A stretch of DNA of 64,000 nt from an uncultured Muribaculaceae bacterium (GCA_910587925.1 CAJUOC010000009.1:12697-76696); one strand, 5' to 3'; positions 9,241 through 19,504 are shown, numbered from the stretch's first letter. Notes: generated by a model from the sequence alone, not told the origin. A program made the numbers and translations.

Positions 9241-9998
9241 CAAAACAGCTACTCGACCTGCGCATCGTATCGCGCCGCCGCCTGCCCGGCGGCATGTGGC
9301 ACCTGGTATTCAGCCGCGCCGACGGCGAGCCGATGCCCGCTGTGCTGCCCGGACAGTTTGCACAGATACGCATCGACGGCACTCTGCTGCGCCGTCCCAT
9401 CTCTATAAGCGACGTGCCCGACCCGATGCACCTCCACATGCTGGTGCGCCCGGTGGGCGATGCCACCTCGCGGCTGTGCTCGGCCGCCGAGGGCTCGGTA
9501 TTCAATGTGCTGCTGCCGCTGGGCCGCGGATTCACCCCGGCCGGCGCGGGCGACAAGGTGCTGCTTGTCGGCGGAGGCGTCGGCTGCGCGCCGCTGGTGA
9601 TGCTCTGCCGCAGCCTGGTCGCTGCCGGCGCCGAGGTCACAGTAGCTATAGGCGGCCGCACGGCTGCCGATGTCGATGCACTGCCCGAGATGTACCCCGG
9701 GGCGCGCGTGGCCGTGTCGACCGACGACGGCTCGCGAGGTCACCACGGCCTGGTGACTACCCTGCCCGAGATGGCGCTCGACTACTCTCGTATCTGCACC
9801 TGCGGCCCCACTCCCATGATGAAGGCCGTGGCGCGCATGGCCCGCGAGCGAGGCATCGACTGCGAGGTATCGCTTGAAAATATGATGGCCTGCGGCTTGG
9901 GCGCGTGCCTCTGCTGCATTGAAAAGACTGTCGAGGGCAATGTATGCGTATGCACCGAAGGCCCTGTATTCAATATAAACCGACTCACATGGCAATAA
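9237..9998 (+). CDS. pyrK: Dihydroorotate dehydrogenase electron transfer subunit
   Basis: This 253-residue FAD and iron-sulfur protein passes electrons from PyrD to NAD+ in pyrimidine synthesis (class 1B enzyme). It shows the flavin-binding RRPISI motif, the NAD-binding GGGVGCAPL loop and a C-terminal Cys cluster (CGLGACLCC followed by CVC) for the 2Fe-2S centre. The ATG at 9237 overlaps the previous stop as ATGA; the longer frame from 9174 lies inside the nucleotidyltransferase gene. It overlaps pyrD by 10 bases, so the two subunits are translated together. Confidence 0.93.
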   Translation: MTKQLLDLRIVSRRRLPGGMWHLVFSRADGEPMPAVLPGQFAQIRIDGTLLRRPISISDVPDPMHLHMLVRPVGDATSRLCSAAEGSVFNVLLPLGRGFTPAGAGDKVLLVGGGVGCAPLVMLCRSLVAAGAEVTVAIGGRTAADVDALPEMYPGARVAVSTDDGSRGHHGLVTTLPEMALDYSRICTCGPTPMMKAVARMARERGIDCEVSLENMMACGLGACLCCIEKTVEGNVCVCTEGPVFNINRLTWQ

Positions 9999-10900
9999 AT
10001 CTAAGTGTCGATCTGGGCGCCGGTCTGCGCCTGTCCAATCCCGTGCTCACTGCATCGGGTACGTTTGGCTACGGCCGTGAGTTTGCTGATTTCATGGATC
10101 TCGACCGTCTTGGCGGATTCATCGTGAAAGGCACCACCCTGGAGCCCCGCGAGGGCAACGATGCCCCCCGCATGGTCGAGACACCCTCGGGTATGATAAA
10201 TGCCGTGGGACTTCAGAATAAGGGTGTCGACTATTTCATCGAGCATATCTACCCCGGGCTCACCCGCTACAGCTCTGAGATCATCGTCAACGTATCGGGC
10301 AAGTCGGTGGCCGACTATGCTGCCGTGGCCGACCGCCTGGCGCCGCTCGACCGCATACGCGCCATTGAGGTCAACATATCGTGTCCCAACGTCAAAGCCG
10401 GCGGTATGGCATTCGGCACCACCACTGCCGGCGCCGCCGAGGTGACCGCCGAGGTGCGCCGTCACTGGCCGCGTCACCTCATGGTGAAGCTGTCGCCCAA
10501 TGTCACCGACATCACCGAGATTGCTCTCGCCGCCGAGGGAGCCGGTGCCGATTCCGTGTCGCTCATCAACACTCTGCTGGCTATGGCGGTGGATGTGGAG
10601 CGCCGACGCGCCTGCATCAGCACTGTCACGGGCGGTCTGTCGGGCCCGGCGGTGCGGCCGGTGGCTGTGCGCATGGTATGGCAGGTGGCCCGCAAGGTGG
10701 GCATACCCGTGGTGGGCTTGGGCGGCATCACCTGCGCCGACGATGCGTTGCAGTTTATCATGGCCGGCGCGCGTGCCATACAGATCGGTACATACAATTT
10801 CGTCGACCCGGCCGTGGGCGTGAAGGTGGTCGACGGCATCGCCGACTATTTGGAGCGCCACGGCTTCAGCGACATCTCTGAAATCACGGGCATCATATGA
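9989..10900 (+). CDS. pyrD: Dihydroorotate dehydrogenase B, catalytic subunit
   Basis: The 303-residue FMN protein oxidises dihydroorotate to orotate. Recognisable class 1B features are ASGTFGYG, KGTTLEPREGN, the NAVGLQN loop, VNISCPNVK with the catalytic Cys of the class 1 enzymes, and the FMN-phosphate segments GLGGI and GARAIQIGT near the C-terminus. Pairing with an overlapping pyrK confirms the NAD-dependent B type. Its stop overlaps the dnaE start as ATGA. Confidence 0.96.
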   Translation: MAINLSVDLGAGLRLSNPVLTASGTFGYGREFADFMDLDRLGGFIVKGTTLEPREGNDAPRMVETPSGMINAVGLQNKGVDYFIEHIYPGLTRYSSEIIVNVSGKSVADYAAVADRLAPLDRIRAIEVNISCPNVKAGGMAFGTTTAGAAEVTAEVRRHWPRHLMVKLSPNVTDITEIALAAEGAGADSVSLINTLLAMAVDVERRRACISTVTGGLSGPAVRPVAVRMVWQVARKVGIPVVGLGGITCADDALQFIMAGARAIQIGTYNFVDPAVGVKVVDGIADYLERHGFSDISEITGII

Positions 10901-13900
10901 GCGGATTTGTACACCTCCACGTCCACAGCCAGTACTCGCTGCTCGACGGTCAGGCATCTGTAGCCGGCATCGTAGACAAGGCGATGGCCGACGGTATGCC
11001 CGGCGTGGCACTTACCGACCATGGCGTGATGTATGGCGTGAAGGAGTTTATCAACTACGTCAACAAGAAAAACAAGGCTACCAAGGGCGCCATAAAAGAC
11101 GCCGAGAAGCGCATCAGCGAGCTTGAGGCCGGCGCCGAGCCTGCCGAGGGCGAGAGCGTCGAGGGCCTTAAGGCTGAGATTGAGCGCCAGAAGGCCCGCA
11201 TATTCAAGCCTATCATCGGCTGCGAGATGTATGTGGCCGAAAACTCGCGCCTCGACCGCGGCAACAAGCACGACACCGGCCGACATCTGGTGGTGCTGGC
11301 CAAAAACAAGACCGGATACAAAAACCTCATCAAACTCGTATCGCGCGCCTGGACTGAGGGCTACTATTTCCACCCCCGCACCGACAAGGAGTCGCTGGCG
11401 GCCCACCGCGAGGGTCTCATCATCAGCTCTGCATGTCTTGGCGGCGAGATACCCAAGCTGCTCGCCCGCGGCGACTTTGAGGAAGCCGACCGCCGAGTGC
11501 GCTGGTGGAAGGAAACGTTTGGCGAGGATTACTATATCGAGTTGCAGCGCCACAAGGCGACCGCCCCGCGGGCCAACCGTGAGGTGTACGAGATACAGAA
11601 GGCCATCGAGCCTCAGCTCATCGAGCTGGCCCGCAAGTACGATATCAAACTTATCGCCACCAACGACTCGCACTTTGTCAACGAGGAGGATGCCGAGGCC
11701 CACGACCATCTGATATGTGTGAGCACCAAGGTATTTCTCTCCGACGAGAAGCGTATGCTCTACACCAAGCAGGAGTGGCTCAAGACCACGGCCGAGATGC
11801 AGGCGCTATTTGCCGATATCCCCGAGGCCATCTCCAATACGATGGAGATTATCGACAAGGTGGAGACTTACTCCATCGACCACGAGCCCATCATGCCCAA
11901 CTTTGCCATCCCTGAGGATTTCGGTACTGAGGAGGAGTATCGCCGGCGCATCACCGAGCAGGAGCTTTTTGACGAGTTTACCCGCGACGAGCACGGCAAT
12001 GTGGTGCTGTCGCAGCAGGATGCCGAGGCCAAGATCAAGAAGCTGGGCGGATACGACAAACTGTACCGCATCAAGTTTGAGGCCGACTACCTGCGCAAGC
12101 TCGCCTATGAGGGGGCCGAGCGCCGCTACCCCACCCCGCTGAGCGAAGAGGTCGAGGAGCGCATCAATTTTGAGCTGCACATCATGAAGACGATGGGCTT
12201 TCCGGGCTACTTCCTCATCGTGCAGGATTTCATACGCGTGGGCCGCGAGGAGCTTGATGTGAGCATCGGCCCGGGCCGAGGCTCGGCCGCAGGCTCTGTG
12301 GTGGCATACTGCCTGGGCATCACACAGATCGACCCGCTGAAATACGACCTGCTTTTCGAGCGTTTTCTCAATCCCGACCGTATATCGCTTCCCGATATCG
12401 ACGTGGACTTTGACGACGACGGCCGCAAGCGCGTGCTCGACTATGTCACCCGCAAGTACGGCGAGGCCAATGTCGCCCATATCATCACTTACGGCACTAT
12501 GGCGGCCAAGTCGGCCATCAAGGATGTGGCCCGCGTGGAGCAGCTGCCCATCCCCGAGGCCAATCGCCTGTGCAAGCTCATCCCGGCCCACATGCCGCTC
12601 AAAGACGGCAAGGAGCTGAAGCCCACGCTTTCCAACTGCTACTCCTACGTGGCCGAGTTCAAGCCCGAGCTGGAGTCGCCCGACCCCACCGTGCGCACCA
12701 CCCTGCGCTATGCCAAGGAGCTTGAGGGCAATGTGCGCAATACGGGCGTGCATGCCTGCGGCGTCATCATCTGCCGCGACGACGTCAGCGACTGGGTGCC
12801 CGTTAGCACCGCCGACGACAAGGAGGAGGGCAAGCTGCTTGTCACCCAATATGAGGGCAGCGTCATTGAGGAGACCGGCCTCATCAAGATGGACTTCCTG
12901 GGGCTGAAGACTCTCAGCATCATCAAGACAGCCATTGCCAATGTCAAGGCATCGCGGAGCATCGACATCGATATCGACAATATCCCCATCGACGACGAGC
13001 TTACTTACGCGCTTTACTCGCAGGGCCGCACGGTAGGTACGTTCCAGTTTGAGTCGGCCGGTATGCAGAAGTATCTGCGCGAGCTGCAGCCGTCGGTATT
13101 TGAAGATCTCATAGCCATGAACGCCCTCTACCGCCCGGGCCCCATGGACTACATCCCCGACTTCATCGCCCGCAAGCTCGGCCACGCCCCCATCGTATAC
13201 GATATCCCGGTGATGGAGCGTTACCTCAAGGATACATACGGCGTGACCGTATACCAGGAGCAGGTCATGCTGCTGTCGCGACTGTTGGCCGGCTTTACAC
13301 GCGGCCAGAGCGACACTCTGCGCAAGGCTATGGGTAAGAAGCTCATCGCCAAGATGAACGAGCTGGAAACACTTTTCTACGAAGGCGGCCAGAAAAACGG
13401 TCACAAGCGGGAGACTCTCGAAAAGATATGGGCCGACTGGAAAAAGTTTGCCTCCTATGCCTTCAACAAGAGTCACGCCACCTGCTACTCATGGGTGGCA
13501 TACCAGACCGGCTATCTCAAGGCTCACTTCCCGGCCGAGTATATGGCCGCTGTGCTCACACACAACCGCGCCGACTCGGCCAAGCTGACCAACTTCATGG
13601 ACGAGTGCCGCAACATGGGCATCACCGTCAAGGGGCCCGACGTCAACGAGTCGGTACGCGATTTCGGCGTGGCCGACGGCGGCAATGCCATCCGATTCGG
13701 TCTGTCGGCTATCAGCGGTATCGGCGACACGGTGGTGGAGGAGATTGTCAAGGCCCGCGCCGACCGTCCCTTTACCGATATATACGACTTCGTGGAGCGA
13801 GTGCCTGCCCGAGCCATCAACCGCCGCGTGTTTGAAAATCTCGCGCTGGCCGGAGCTTTCGACTGCTTCGACACTCTCAAGCGCGAGGATCTTGTCGACG

Positions 13901-14718
13901 AGGGCAGCGGACGCCAGGGCGACAGTATCCCGGAGCAGCTGCTGCGCTACGGCGACATGCACCAGAAGGCGCAGCTGCGCCAGGAGGCATCGCTCTTTGA
14001 CTTTGCCGACGAGCAGCTCAACAGCGAGGCGCGCCCCCGCATACCCTCGGCCCTGGCCTGGGGAAATGTGCAGCGGCTCAACAAGGAGCGCGAGCTGGTG
14101 GGCATGTTTCTGTCGGCGCATCCGCTTGACCCGTATTATCTCGACCTCACCTACGGCACCAATATGTCTTTGAAGGAGCGCTCGGAACTCAGCCCGGTCG
14201 ACGGGATGGAGGTGGCCTTTGGCGGTATAGTCACCGGCGCCGAGGAGCGGCTCACCCGTCAGGGCAAGAAGATGCTCATCGTGAAGATGGAAGACTACTC
14301 GGGCAGCTCCGACTTCGTGATGTTTCAGGAGCAGGCCCGCCAATGGGGCCATCTCGCCCAGCCCGGCGACCCGATACTCGTGCGCGGCCACTATGCGGCC
14401 GACCGCCAGGGCACGGTGCGCTTCAATCTGGTATCCATTACTCCCCTCGACGAGGTAAAGGGCAAGCTCATCGACAGCATCACCCTCACCACCACGGCCG
14501 ACCACGGCCTGAGCAGCTTTGCCGACCTCATCAAGGAGCAGGTCACGGCCACCCCCGACAGCGATGCCTACCGCATCGGCCTCAACATCCAGGTCTACGA
14601 CCCGAGTATCGAGCGCGCCTTGCCGCTGGCATCGTCAAAGCGCATACGCATCGACCGCGACTTCCTGCGCCGGCTCGACGAGGCCGACATTCCGTACAAG
14701 ATAAACCCCAAGAAGTAA
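10897..14718 (+). CDS. dnaE: DNA polymerase III, alpha subunit
   Basis: This 1273-residue replicative polymerase begins with a PHP domain (HLHVHSQYSLLDG at residues 5-17). The PHP domain is interrupted at about 56-100 by a charged, coiled-coil-like insertion, as in other Bacteroidetes DnaE proteins. The polymerase active site is visible as GPGRGSAAGS and then PDIDVDFDDDGR near 498-509, which carries the catalytic Asp residues. The finger and helix-hairpin-helix regions follow, and a C-terminal OB-fold lies at about 1090-1190 (GMEVAFGGIV...). Length is normal. It starts inside the pyrD stop (ATGA), an unusual coupling of nucleotide synthesis with replication genes. Confidence 0.97.
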   Translation: MSGFVHLHVHSQYSLLDGQASVAGIVDKAMADGMPGVALTDHGVMYGVKEFINYVNKKNKATKGAIKDAEKRISELEAGAEPAEGESVEGLKAEIERQKARIFKPIIGCEMYVAENSRLDRGNKHDTGRHLVVLAKNKTGYKNLIKLVSRAWTEGYYFHPRTDKESLAAHREGLIISSACLGGEIPKLLARGDFEEADRRVRWWKETFGEDYYIELQRHKATAPRANREVYEIQKAIEPQLIELARKYDIKLIATNDSHFVNEEDAEAHDHLICVSTKVFLSDEKRMLYTKQEWLKTTAEMQALFADIPEAISNTMEIIDKVETYSIDHEPIMPNFAIPEDFGTEEEYRRRITEQELFDEFTRDEHGNVVLSQQDAEAKIKKLGGYDKLYRIKFEADYLRKLAYEGAERRYPTPLSEEVEERINFELHIMKTMGFPGYFLIVQDFIRVGREELDVSIGPGRGSAAGSVVAYCLGITQIDPLKYDLLFERFLNPDRISLPDIDVDFDDDGRKRVLDYVTRKYGEANVAHIITYGTMAAKSAIKDVARVEQLPIPEANRLCKLIPAHMPLKDGKELKPTLSNCYSYVAEFKPELESPDPTVRTTLRYAKELEGNVRNTGVHACGVIICRDDVSDWVPVSTADDKEEGKLLVTQYEGSVIEETGLIKMDFLGLKTLSIIKTAIANVKASRSIDIDIDNIPIDDELTYALYSQGRTVGTFQFESAGMQKYLRELQPSVFEDLIAMNALYRPGPMDYIPDFIARKLGHAPIVYDIPVMERYLKDTYGVTVYQEQVMLLSRLLAGFTRGQSDTLRKAMGKKLIAKMNELETLFYEGGQKNGHKRETLEKIWADWKKFASYAFNKSHATCYSWVAYQTGYLKAHFPAEYMAAVLTHNRADSAKLTNFMDECRNMGITVKGPDVNESVRDFGVADGGNAIRFGLSAISGIGDTVVEEIVKARADRPFTDIYDFVERVPARAINRRVFENLALAGAFDCFDTLKREDLVDEGSGRQGDSIPEQLLRYGDMHQKAQLRQEASLFDFADEQLNSEARPRIPSALAWGNVQRLNKERELVGMFLSAHPLDPYYLDLTYGTNMSLKERSELSPVDGMEVAFGGIVTGAEERLTRQGKKMLIVKMEDYSGSSDFVMFQEQARQWGHLAQPGDPILVRGHYAADRQGTVRFNLVSITPLDEVKGKLIDSITLTTTADHGLSSFADLIKEQVTATPDSDAYRIGLNIQVYDPSIERALPLASSKRIRIDRDFLRRLDEADIPYKINPKK

Positions 14719-14747
14719 TATAAACTCATAAAACATACCATACAATC

Positions 14748-15071
14748 ATGGCACAGACTTTCACAGACGAGAATATCCGCGACATCATAGCATCGGGCAA
14801 GCCCGTTGTAATCGATTTCTGGGCGACATGGTGCGGCCCCTGCCGCGCTATGGCACCCGCCATCGACCAGCTGGCTCAGGAGTACGAGGGCCGCGTGGAG
14901 ATCGGCAAGTACAATGTCGACGAGGAAGGCGACATCAGCTCTGAATACCGTATCATGTCGCTGCCCACCATCCTCTTTTTCAAAGACGGCAAGAAGACCG
15001 ACTTGCGCCTGGTAGGCTCGCAGTCTATCGACAATCTCCGCGCCAAGGTGGAGCAGCTCCTGGCACTCTGA
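14748..15071 (+). CDS. trxA: Thioredoxin
   Basis: The 107-residue disulfide reductant has the classic active site WCGPC at residues 28-32 (preceded by DFWAT) and the cis-proline loop SLPTILFF. It has no signal peptide, so it is cytoplasmic. It lies 29 bases after dnaE with no visible promoter and is probably co-transcribed. Confidence 0.95.
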   Translation: MAQTFTDENIRDIIASGKPVVIDFWATWCGPCRAMAPAIDQLAQEYEGRVEIGKYNVDEEGDISSEYRIMSLPTILFFKDGKKTDLRLVGSQSIDNLRAKVEQLLAL

Positions 15072-15087
15072 CCCATCGCCGCTGCCT

Positions 15088-16287
15088 ATGCCTTCAGTAT
15101 CCGTACGCGGCGAGCAGATGCCCGCCTCCCCTATCCGTCGCCTGGTGCACTATGCCACCGAGGCCGAGCAGCGCGGTATCAAGGTGTACCGCCTCAATAT
15201 CGGCCAGCCCGACGTGCCCACTCCGCCCCAGGCTTTTGAAGCGCTGCGCCATATCGACCGCAAAGTGCTCGAGTACAGCCCCTCTGAGGGTCTGCGCTCG
15301 CTGCGCGTGAAGCTGCGCGACTACTACAAGCGATACAATATCGATGTTGACGTCGACGACATCATCGTCACCACCGGCGGCTCCGAGGCCGTACTCTTTG
15401 CGTTTATGGCCTGCCTCGACCCCGGCGATGAAATCATCGTTCCCGAGCCGGCGTATGCCAATTACATGGCCTTTGCCATCTCGGCCGGCGCCAAGATAGT
15501 CACCATCCCGAGCAGCATCGACGATGGCTTCGAGCTGCCCCCGGTGGAGAAGTTTGAGGAGCTTATCACTCCGCGCACCAAGGGTATACTCATCTGCAAT
15601 CCCAACAATCCCACCGGCTATCTCTACACCATGAAGGAGATGTTGCAGATACGCGACCTGGTGCTGCGCCACGACCTCTTCCTCTTTTCCGACGAGGTCT
15701 ACCGCGAGTTTTGCTACACGGGCGCGCCGTATATCTCGGCATTTCATCTGCCGGGCATAGAGGAGCAGGTGGTGCTGATCGACTCGGTGTCGAAGCGCTA
15801 CAATGAGTGTGGCATACGCATCGGAGCGCTCATCACCAAGCACAAGGAGCTTAAGAAGAATGTGATGAAATTTTGCCAGGCCCGTCTTAGCCCGCCCTTG
15901 CTGGGCCAGATTGTGGCTGAGGCTTCCATCGACACCCCGGCCGAGTATATGCTCGAGACCTACAATGAATATGTGGAGCGGCGCAAATTTCTGGTCGACC
16001 GTATCAACCGCATCCCGGGCTGCTACACTCCCATACCGATGGGCGCTTTCTACACGGTGGTACGCCTGCCGGTCGACGATGCCGACGACTTCTGCCGCTG
16101 GTGCCTTACCGACTTCGACTACGAGGGCGAGACCGTATTCATGGCTCCGGCCTCAGGCTTCTACACCACACCCGGTCGCGGACTCAACGAGGTGCGCATG
16201 GCTTATGTGCTCAACCGCGCCGACCTCGCCCGCGCCATGGTGGTGCTTGAGAAAGCCCTGGAGGCTTACAACTCCCGCGCCAAGTGA
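15088..16287 (+). CDS. Class I/II pyridoxal-phosphate aminotransferase
   Basis: This 399-residue protein of the aspartate aminotransferase superfamily has GQPDVPTP near the N-terminus, the cofactor segment TGGSEA, the NPNNPTG motif and the Schiff-base lysine (SVSKRYNECGIRIG, Lys236). The substrate-binding Arg near the C-terminus fits the motif EVRMAYV. The exact amino donor is not evident; aspartate or a broad-range donor is likely. It follows trxA by 16 bases. Confidence 0.85.
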   Translation: MPSVSVRGEQMPASPIRRLVHYATEAEQRGIKVYRLNIGQPDVPTPPQAFEALRHIDRKVLEYSPSEGLRSLRVKLRDYYKRYNIDVDVDDIIVTTGGSEAVLFAFMACLDPGDEIIVPEPAYANYMAFAISAGAKIVTIPSSIDDGFELPPVEKFEELITPRTKGILICNPNNPTGYLYTMKEMLQIRDLVLRHDLFLFSDEVYREFCYTGAPYISAFHLPGIEEQVVLIDSVSKRYNECGIRIGALITKHKELKKNVMKFCQARLSPPLLGQIVAEASIDTPAEYMLETYNEYVERRKFLVDRINRIPGCYTPIPMGAFYTVVRLPVDDADDFCRWCLTDFDYEGETVFMAPASGFYTTPGRGLNEVRMAYVLNRADLARAMVVLEKALEAYNSRAK

Positions 16288-16298
16288 CCATATCGCCC

Positions 16299-17309
16299 AT
16301 GAGATTCATCACAGCTGCAATACTCACCCTGTCGGCGCTCGCAGCGAGCGCCGACAGCATACCCGCTACCAAGGTCGACTACATGCCCAAAATCGGCGGC
16401 ACGATACGTGCCCGCTGGGAGATGCAGACCGACGGCGGTCTCAACCGCTTTCAGCTGCGCAATGCCCGCGTGACTCTCGCCGGCAAGATTGCCGCGCCGA
16501 TTGACTATTTCATGCAGGCCGACCTCTGCGACTGCGGGTCGATGAAGTTTCTCGACGGATGGGTGCGCATGTCGCTTTTCCGCGGCTTCCGCGTGCAGGC
16601 CGGTCAGTTTCGTGTGCCCTTTGGCATCGATACTTTCCGCGGCCCTGGAAACTACATCTTTGCCAACCGCTCCTTTATCGGCCGGTATATCTGCAACCGC
16701 CGCGCCGTCGGCGTCAAGGCGTCGTACGCCATACCCGCCGTGCCGGTCGAGGTCGAGGCCGGTGTATTTGACCCCGGCACAATCGGCGACCATAAGGCTT
16801 GGTCGCATCAGAAGACATGGGCTGCCAAGGCTGTCGCCTCGCTGGGCGACTTCAAGGTGGCCACAGGCGTGGTAAGCGACTCGCCCGACTCTGTGCGCTA
16901 CAATATCGCCGACGCGGCCGTCGTATACAGCTGCGGACGCTGGCAGGCCGAGGCCGAGTATATGTACAAGCATTATACCGGCCGCAGCCATCGTGCCACT
17001 CATGCTGCACACGCCTGGGTAGACTACGCCATGCCTGTGCGCGCGGGGATTTTCAATCAAGCCTCGTTTCAGGGGCGGTTTGATGTGATGACGGCCGGCT
17101 CCGACGGCCGCCGCGACGACACGGGGCTGCTGTATACCAATCAGCCGGCGCGCCGCCGCATCACCTTAGGCGCCACCATGAGCCGCATCGCCGGCACCCG
17201 CCACGCCGACCTGCGGCTCAACTACGAAAAGTATTTTTACAACAGCGGAGTATCTGCTCCCGACGGTCTCGGCGACAAAATCGTGGCCGAGCTCGTACTG
17301 AAATTCTGA
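16299..17309 (+). CDS. Outer-membrane porin of the phosphate-selective O/P family
   Basis: The 336-residue protein has an N-terminal signal peptide (MRFITAAILTLSALAASADS). Alternating aromatic and polar strands follow, typical of OprO/OprP-like beta-barrels (for example QLRNARVTLAGKI, FRVQAGQFRVPFG), and the protein ends in Phe as outer-membrane barrels do. The ATG at 16299 is chosen over the GTG at 16284 because it begins the signal peptide directly. The transported solute is unknown. Confidence 0.75.
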   Translation: MRFITAAILTLSALAASADSIPATKVDYMPKIGGTIRARWEMQTDGGLNRFQLRNARVTLAGKIAAPIDYFMQADLCDCGSMKFLDGWVRMSLFRGFRVQAGQFRVPFGIDTFRGPGNYIFANRSFIGRYICNRRAVGVKASYAIPAVPVEVEAGVFDPGTIGDHKAWSHQKTWAAKAVASLGDFKVATGVVSDSPDSVRYNIADAAVVYSCGRWQAEAEYMYKHYTGRSHRATHAAHAWVDYAMPVRAGIFNQASFQGRFDVMTAGSDGRRDDTGLLYTNQPARRRITLGATMSRIAGTRHADLRLNYEKYFYNSGVSAPDGLGDKIVAELVLKF

Positions 17310-17315
17310 CAGCCA

Positions 17316-18071
17316 ATGAAACTTGTATCCTGGAATGTCAACGGCCTGCGAGCCGTCATGGGCAAGGGATTTGCCGACATATTTGCGGGATTTGACGCCG
17401 ACTGTGTGTGCCTGCAGGAGATAAAGATGCAGGAGGGGCAGCTCGACCTCAATTTCGACGGATATCGCGTGTACTGCAATTACGCCGAGCGCAAGGGCTA
17501 CTCCGGCACTGCCATCATAGCCCGCGACACCGAGGCCGACGCCACGCGCGGTATCGGCATGGCCGAACACGACACCGAGGGACGTGTGCTCACGCTCGAC
17601 CTCGGCAAGATATACCTGGTATGCTGCTACACACCCAACTCACAGACCGAGCTGGCGCGGCTCGACTACCGCATGGAGTGGGACGAGGCTTTCGCGGCGT
17701 ATGTCTCGGAGCTCGACAGCCGCAAGCCGGTGGTGATATGCGGCGACCTCAATGTGGCACATCAGGACATCGATCTGGCCAATCCCCAGCGCAACCACCG
17801 CAATCCGGGCTTTACCGACGAGGAGCGTGCATCCTTTGGCCGGCTGCTCGACCGTGGATTTGTCGACACTTTCCGCTACATGCATCCCGACCGGCGCGAG
17901 GCTTACTCCTGGTGGAGCTACCGCTTCAACAGCCGCGCCAAGAATATCGGCTGGCGTATCGACTATTTCCTCATCTCCGAGCGGCTCACACCGCACCTGA
18001 AATCGGCAGAGATTCACGCCGACATCACCGGCTCAGACCACTGCCCGGTGTCAATCGAACTCGATATCTGA
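17316..18071 (+). CDS. xth: Exodeoxyribonuclease III
   Basis: This 251-residue AP endonuclease and 3'-5' exonuclease of base excision repair has SWNVNGLRA at the start, the metal-binding Glu in LQEIKMQ, the catalytic GDLNVAHQDIDL segment, and near the end WRIDYFL and the His of GSDHCPV. Length is normal for ExoA/ExoIII. It starts 6 bases after the porin gene. Confidence 0.95.
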   Translation: MKLVSWNVNGLRAVMGKGFADIFAGFDADCVCLQEIKMQEGQLDLNFDGYRVYCNYAERKGYSGTAIIARDTEADATRGIGMAEHDTEGRVLTLDLGKIYLVCCYTPNSQTELARLDYRMEWDEAFAAYVSELDSRKPVVICGDLNVAHQDIDLANPQRNHRNPGFTDEERASFGRLLDRGFVDTFRYMHPDRREAYSWWSYRFNSRAKNIGWRIDYFLISERLTPHLKSAEIHADITGSDHCPVSIELDI

Positions 18072-18083
18072 CCAATCACAAAT

Positions 18084-18114
18084 TTTGCAATCCGGCGGAA
18101 TTTGTGTAAATTTG
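18084..18114 (+). promoter_or_regulatory. Promoter for gdhA
   Basis: TTTG at 18084-18087, 19 bases, then a perfect TAAATTTG at 18107-18114. It lies 33 bases before the gdhA start and inside the longer open frame, which fixes the start at 18148. Confidence 0.8.
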
Positions 18115-18147
18115 CCGCCGGATTCACAAGTTAGATTACATATCCAG

Positions 18148-19491
18148 ATGAACGTTTCACAATTTATGGATAGCCTGCGCGGGCGGTTTCCCGGCGAGCC
18201 CGAGTACCTGCAGGCTGTAGAAGAAGTGGTCGGCTCGATAGCCGACGTATACGACCGTTATCCGGCTTTCGACGCCCAGAATCTCCTCGAGAGGCTCTGC
18301 ATACCCGATCGCGTGTTTACATTCCGCGTGTCGTGGGTCGACGACCATGGCAAGGTACGCAACAATATGGGCTACCGTATCCAGCACTGCAATGCCATCG
18401 GCCCGTACAAGGGAGGCATACGCTTTCACTCGTCGGTCAATCTGTCGATACTTAAATTCCTCGCTTTCGAGCAGACATTCAAAAACTCTCTCACTACGCT
18501 TGCCATGGGCGGCGCCAAGGGCGGCAGCGACTTCTCACCACGCGGTAAGAGCGATATGGAAATCATGCGCTTCTGCCAGGCATTTGTCACTGAGCTGTGG
18601 CGCAACATCGGCCCTGACACCGACGTGCCCGCCGGCGATATCGGTGTAGGCGGCCGCGAGGTGGGATACATGTATGGCTGGTACAAGAAGATGGCCCGCG
18701 AGTTTACGGGTACGTTCACCGGCAAAGGCATCGATTTCGGCGGCTCGCTCATGCGCCCCGAGGCTACCGGGTACGGCAATGTATATTTCCTGCTCAATAT
18801 GCTGGCCACCCGCGGCATCAGCCTGGAGGGCAAACGCGTGGCCATCTCCGGCTCGGGCAATGTGGCGCTGTATACGGCGCAGAAACTGCTCTCGCTCGGC
18901 GCCAAGGTCGTGTCGATGAGCGACAGCGACGGCTCGGTGGTGATTGCCGACGGTCTCACGGCCGACGACTTCGAGGAAATATTTGAGCTGAAGACCATGT
19001 ACCGCGGACGCATCAGCGAGTTTGCCGAGCGCCACCCCGACCGCTGCGTCTATTACCGTCGCGAGCGTCCGTGGCGCCACGTGGCCGCCGATATCGCCAT
19101 GCCCTCTGCCACACAGAACGAGCTCGATGGCGACGACGCCCGCGCGCTGCTTGCAGCCGGCGTGATTGCCGTGAGCGAGGGTGCCAATATGCCGTCCACG
19201 CCCGAGGCCATACGCGAGTTCCAAGCCGCGCGTATCCTGTATGCGCCCGGCAAAGCCGCCAATGCCGGAGGTGTCGCCGTGAGCGGTCTTGAGATGGCTC
19301 AGAACGCTCAGAAGGTGAGCTGGACCGCCGAGGAAGTAGACGCCAAGCTGCGCGACATCATGGCCGACATACACGCCCAGTGTCTGAAATACGGTACCGG
19401 CACCGACGGATATGTCAATTATGTGAAGGGCGCCAACACGGCCGGATTCCTGAAAGTCGCCCGCGCAATGATGGCCCAGGGCGTGATTTGA
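18148..19491 (+). CDS. gdhA: Glutamate dehydrogenase (NADP-type hexameric family)
   Basis: The 447-residue enzyme makes glutamate from 2-oxoglutarate and ammonium, or the reverse. The substrate pocket is visible as GPYKGGIRFH and MGGAKGGSDF with the catalytic lysine, and the dinucleotide-binding fold as ISGSGNVALYTAQ. The C-terminal part (SEGANMPST, APGKAANAGGVA) is also typical. Length matches the 444-449-residue small hexameric class. It is a single-gene unit with its own promoter and a strong downstream hairpin shared with the convergent polysaccharide operon. Confidence 0.96.
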   Translation: MNVSQFMDSLRGRFPGEPEYLQAVEEVVGSIADVYDRYPAFDAQNLLERLCIPDRVFTFRVSWVDDHGKVRNNMGYRIQHCNAIGPYKGGIRFHSSVNLSILKFLAFEQTFKNSLTTLAMGGAKGGSDFSPRGKSDMEIMRFCQAFVTELWRNIGPDTDVPAGDIGVGGREVGYMYGWYKKMAREFTGTFTGKGIDFGGSLMRPEATGYGNVYFLLNMLATRGISLEGKRVAISGSGNVALYTAQKLLSLGAKVVSMSDSDGSVVIADGLTADDFEEIFELKTMYRGRISEFAERHPDRCVYYRRERPWRHVAADIAMPSATQNELDGDDARALLAAGVIAVSEGANMPSTPEAIREFQAARILYAPGKAANAGGVAVSGLEMAQNAQKVSWTAEEVDAKLRDIMADIHAQCLKYGTGTDGYVNYVKGANTAGFLKVARAMMAQGVI

Positions 19492-19504
19492 TACTCACAC
19501 AGCT

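Noticed and set aside
13503..14505. Long minus-strand open frames opposite dnaE, clpX and the AlbA_2 gene
   Set aside because: GC-rich codon bias opens antisense frames; their translations are low in complexity, and the opposite strand carries clear families.
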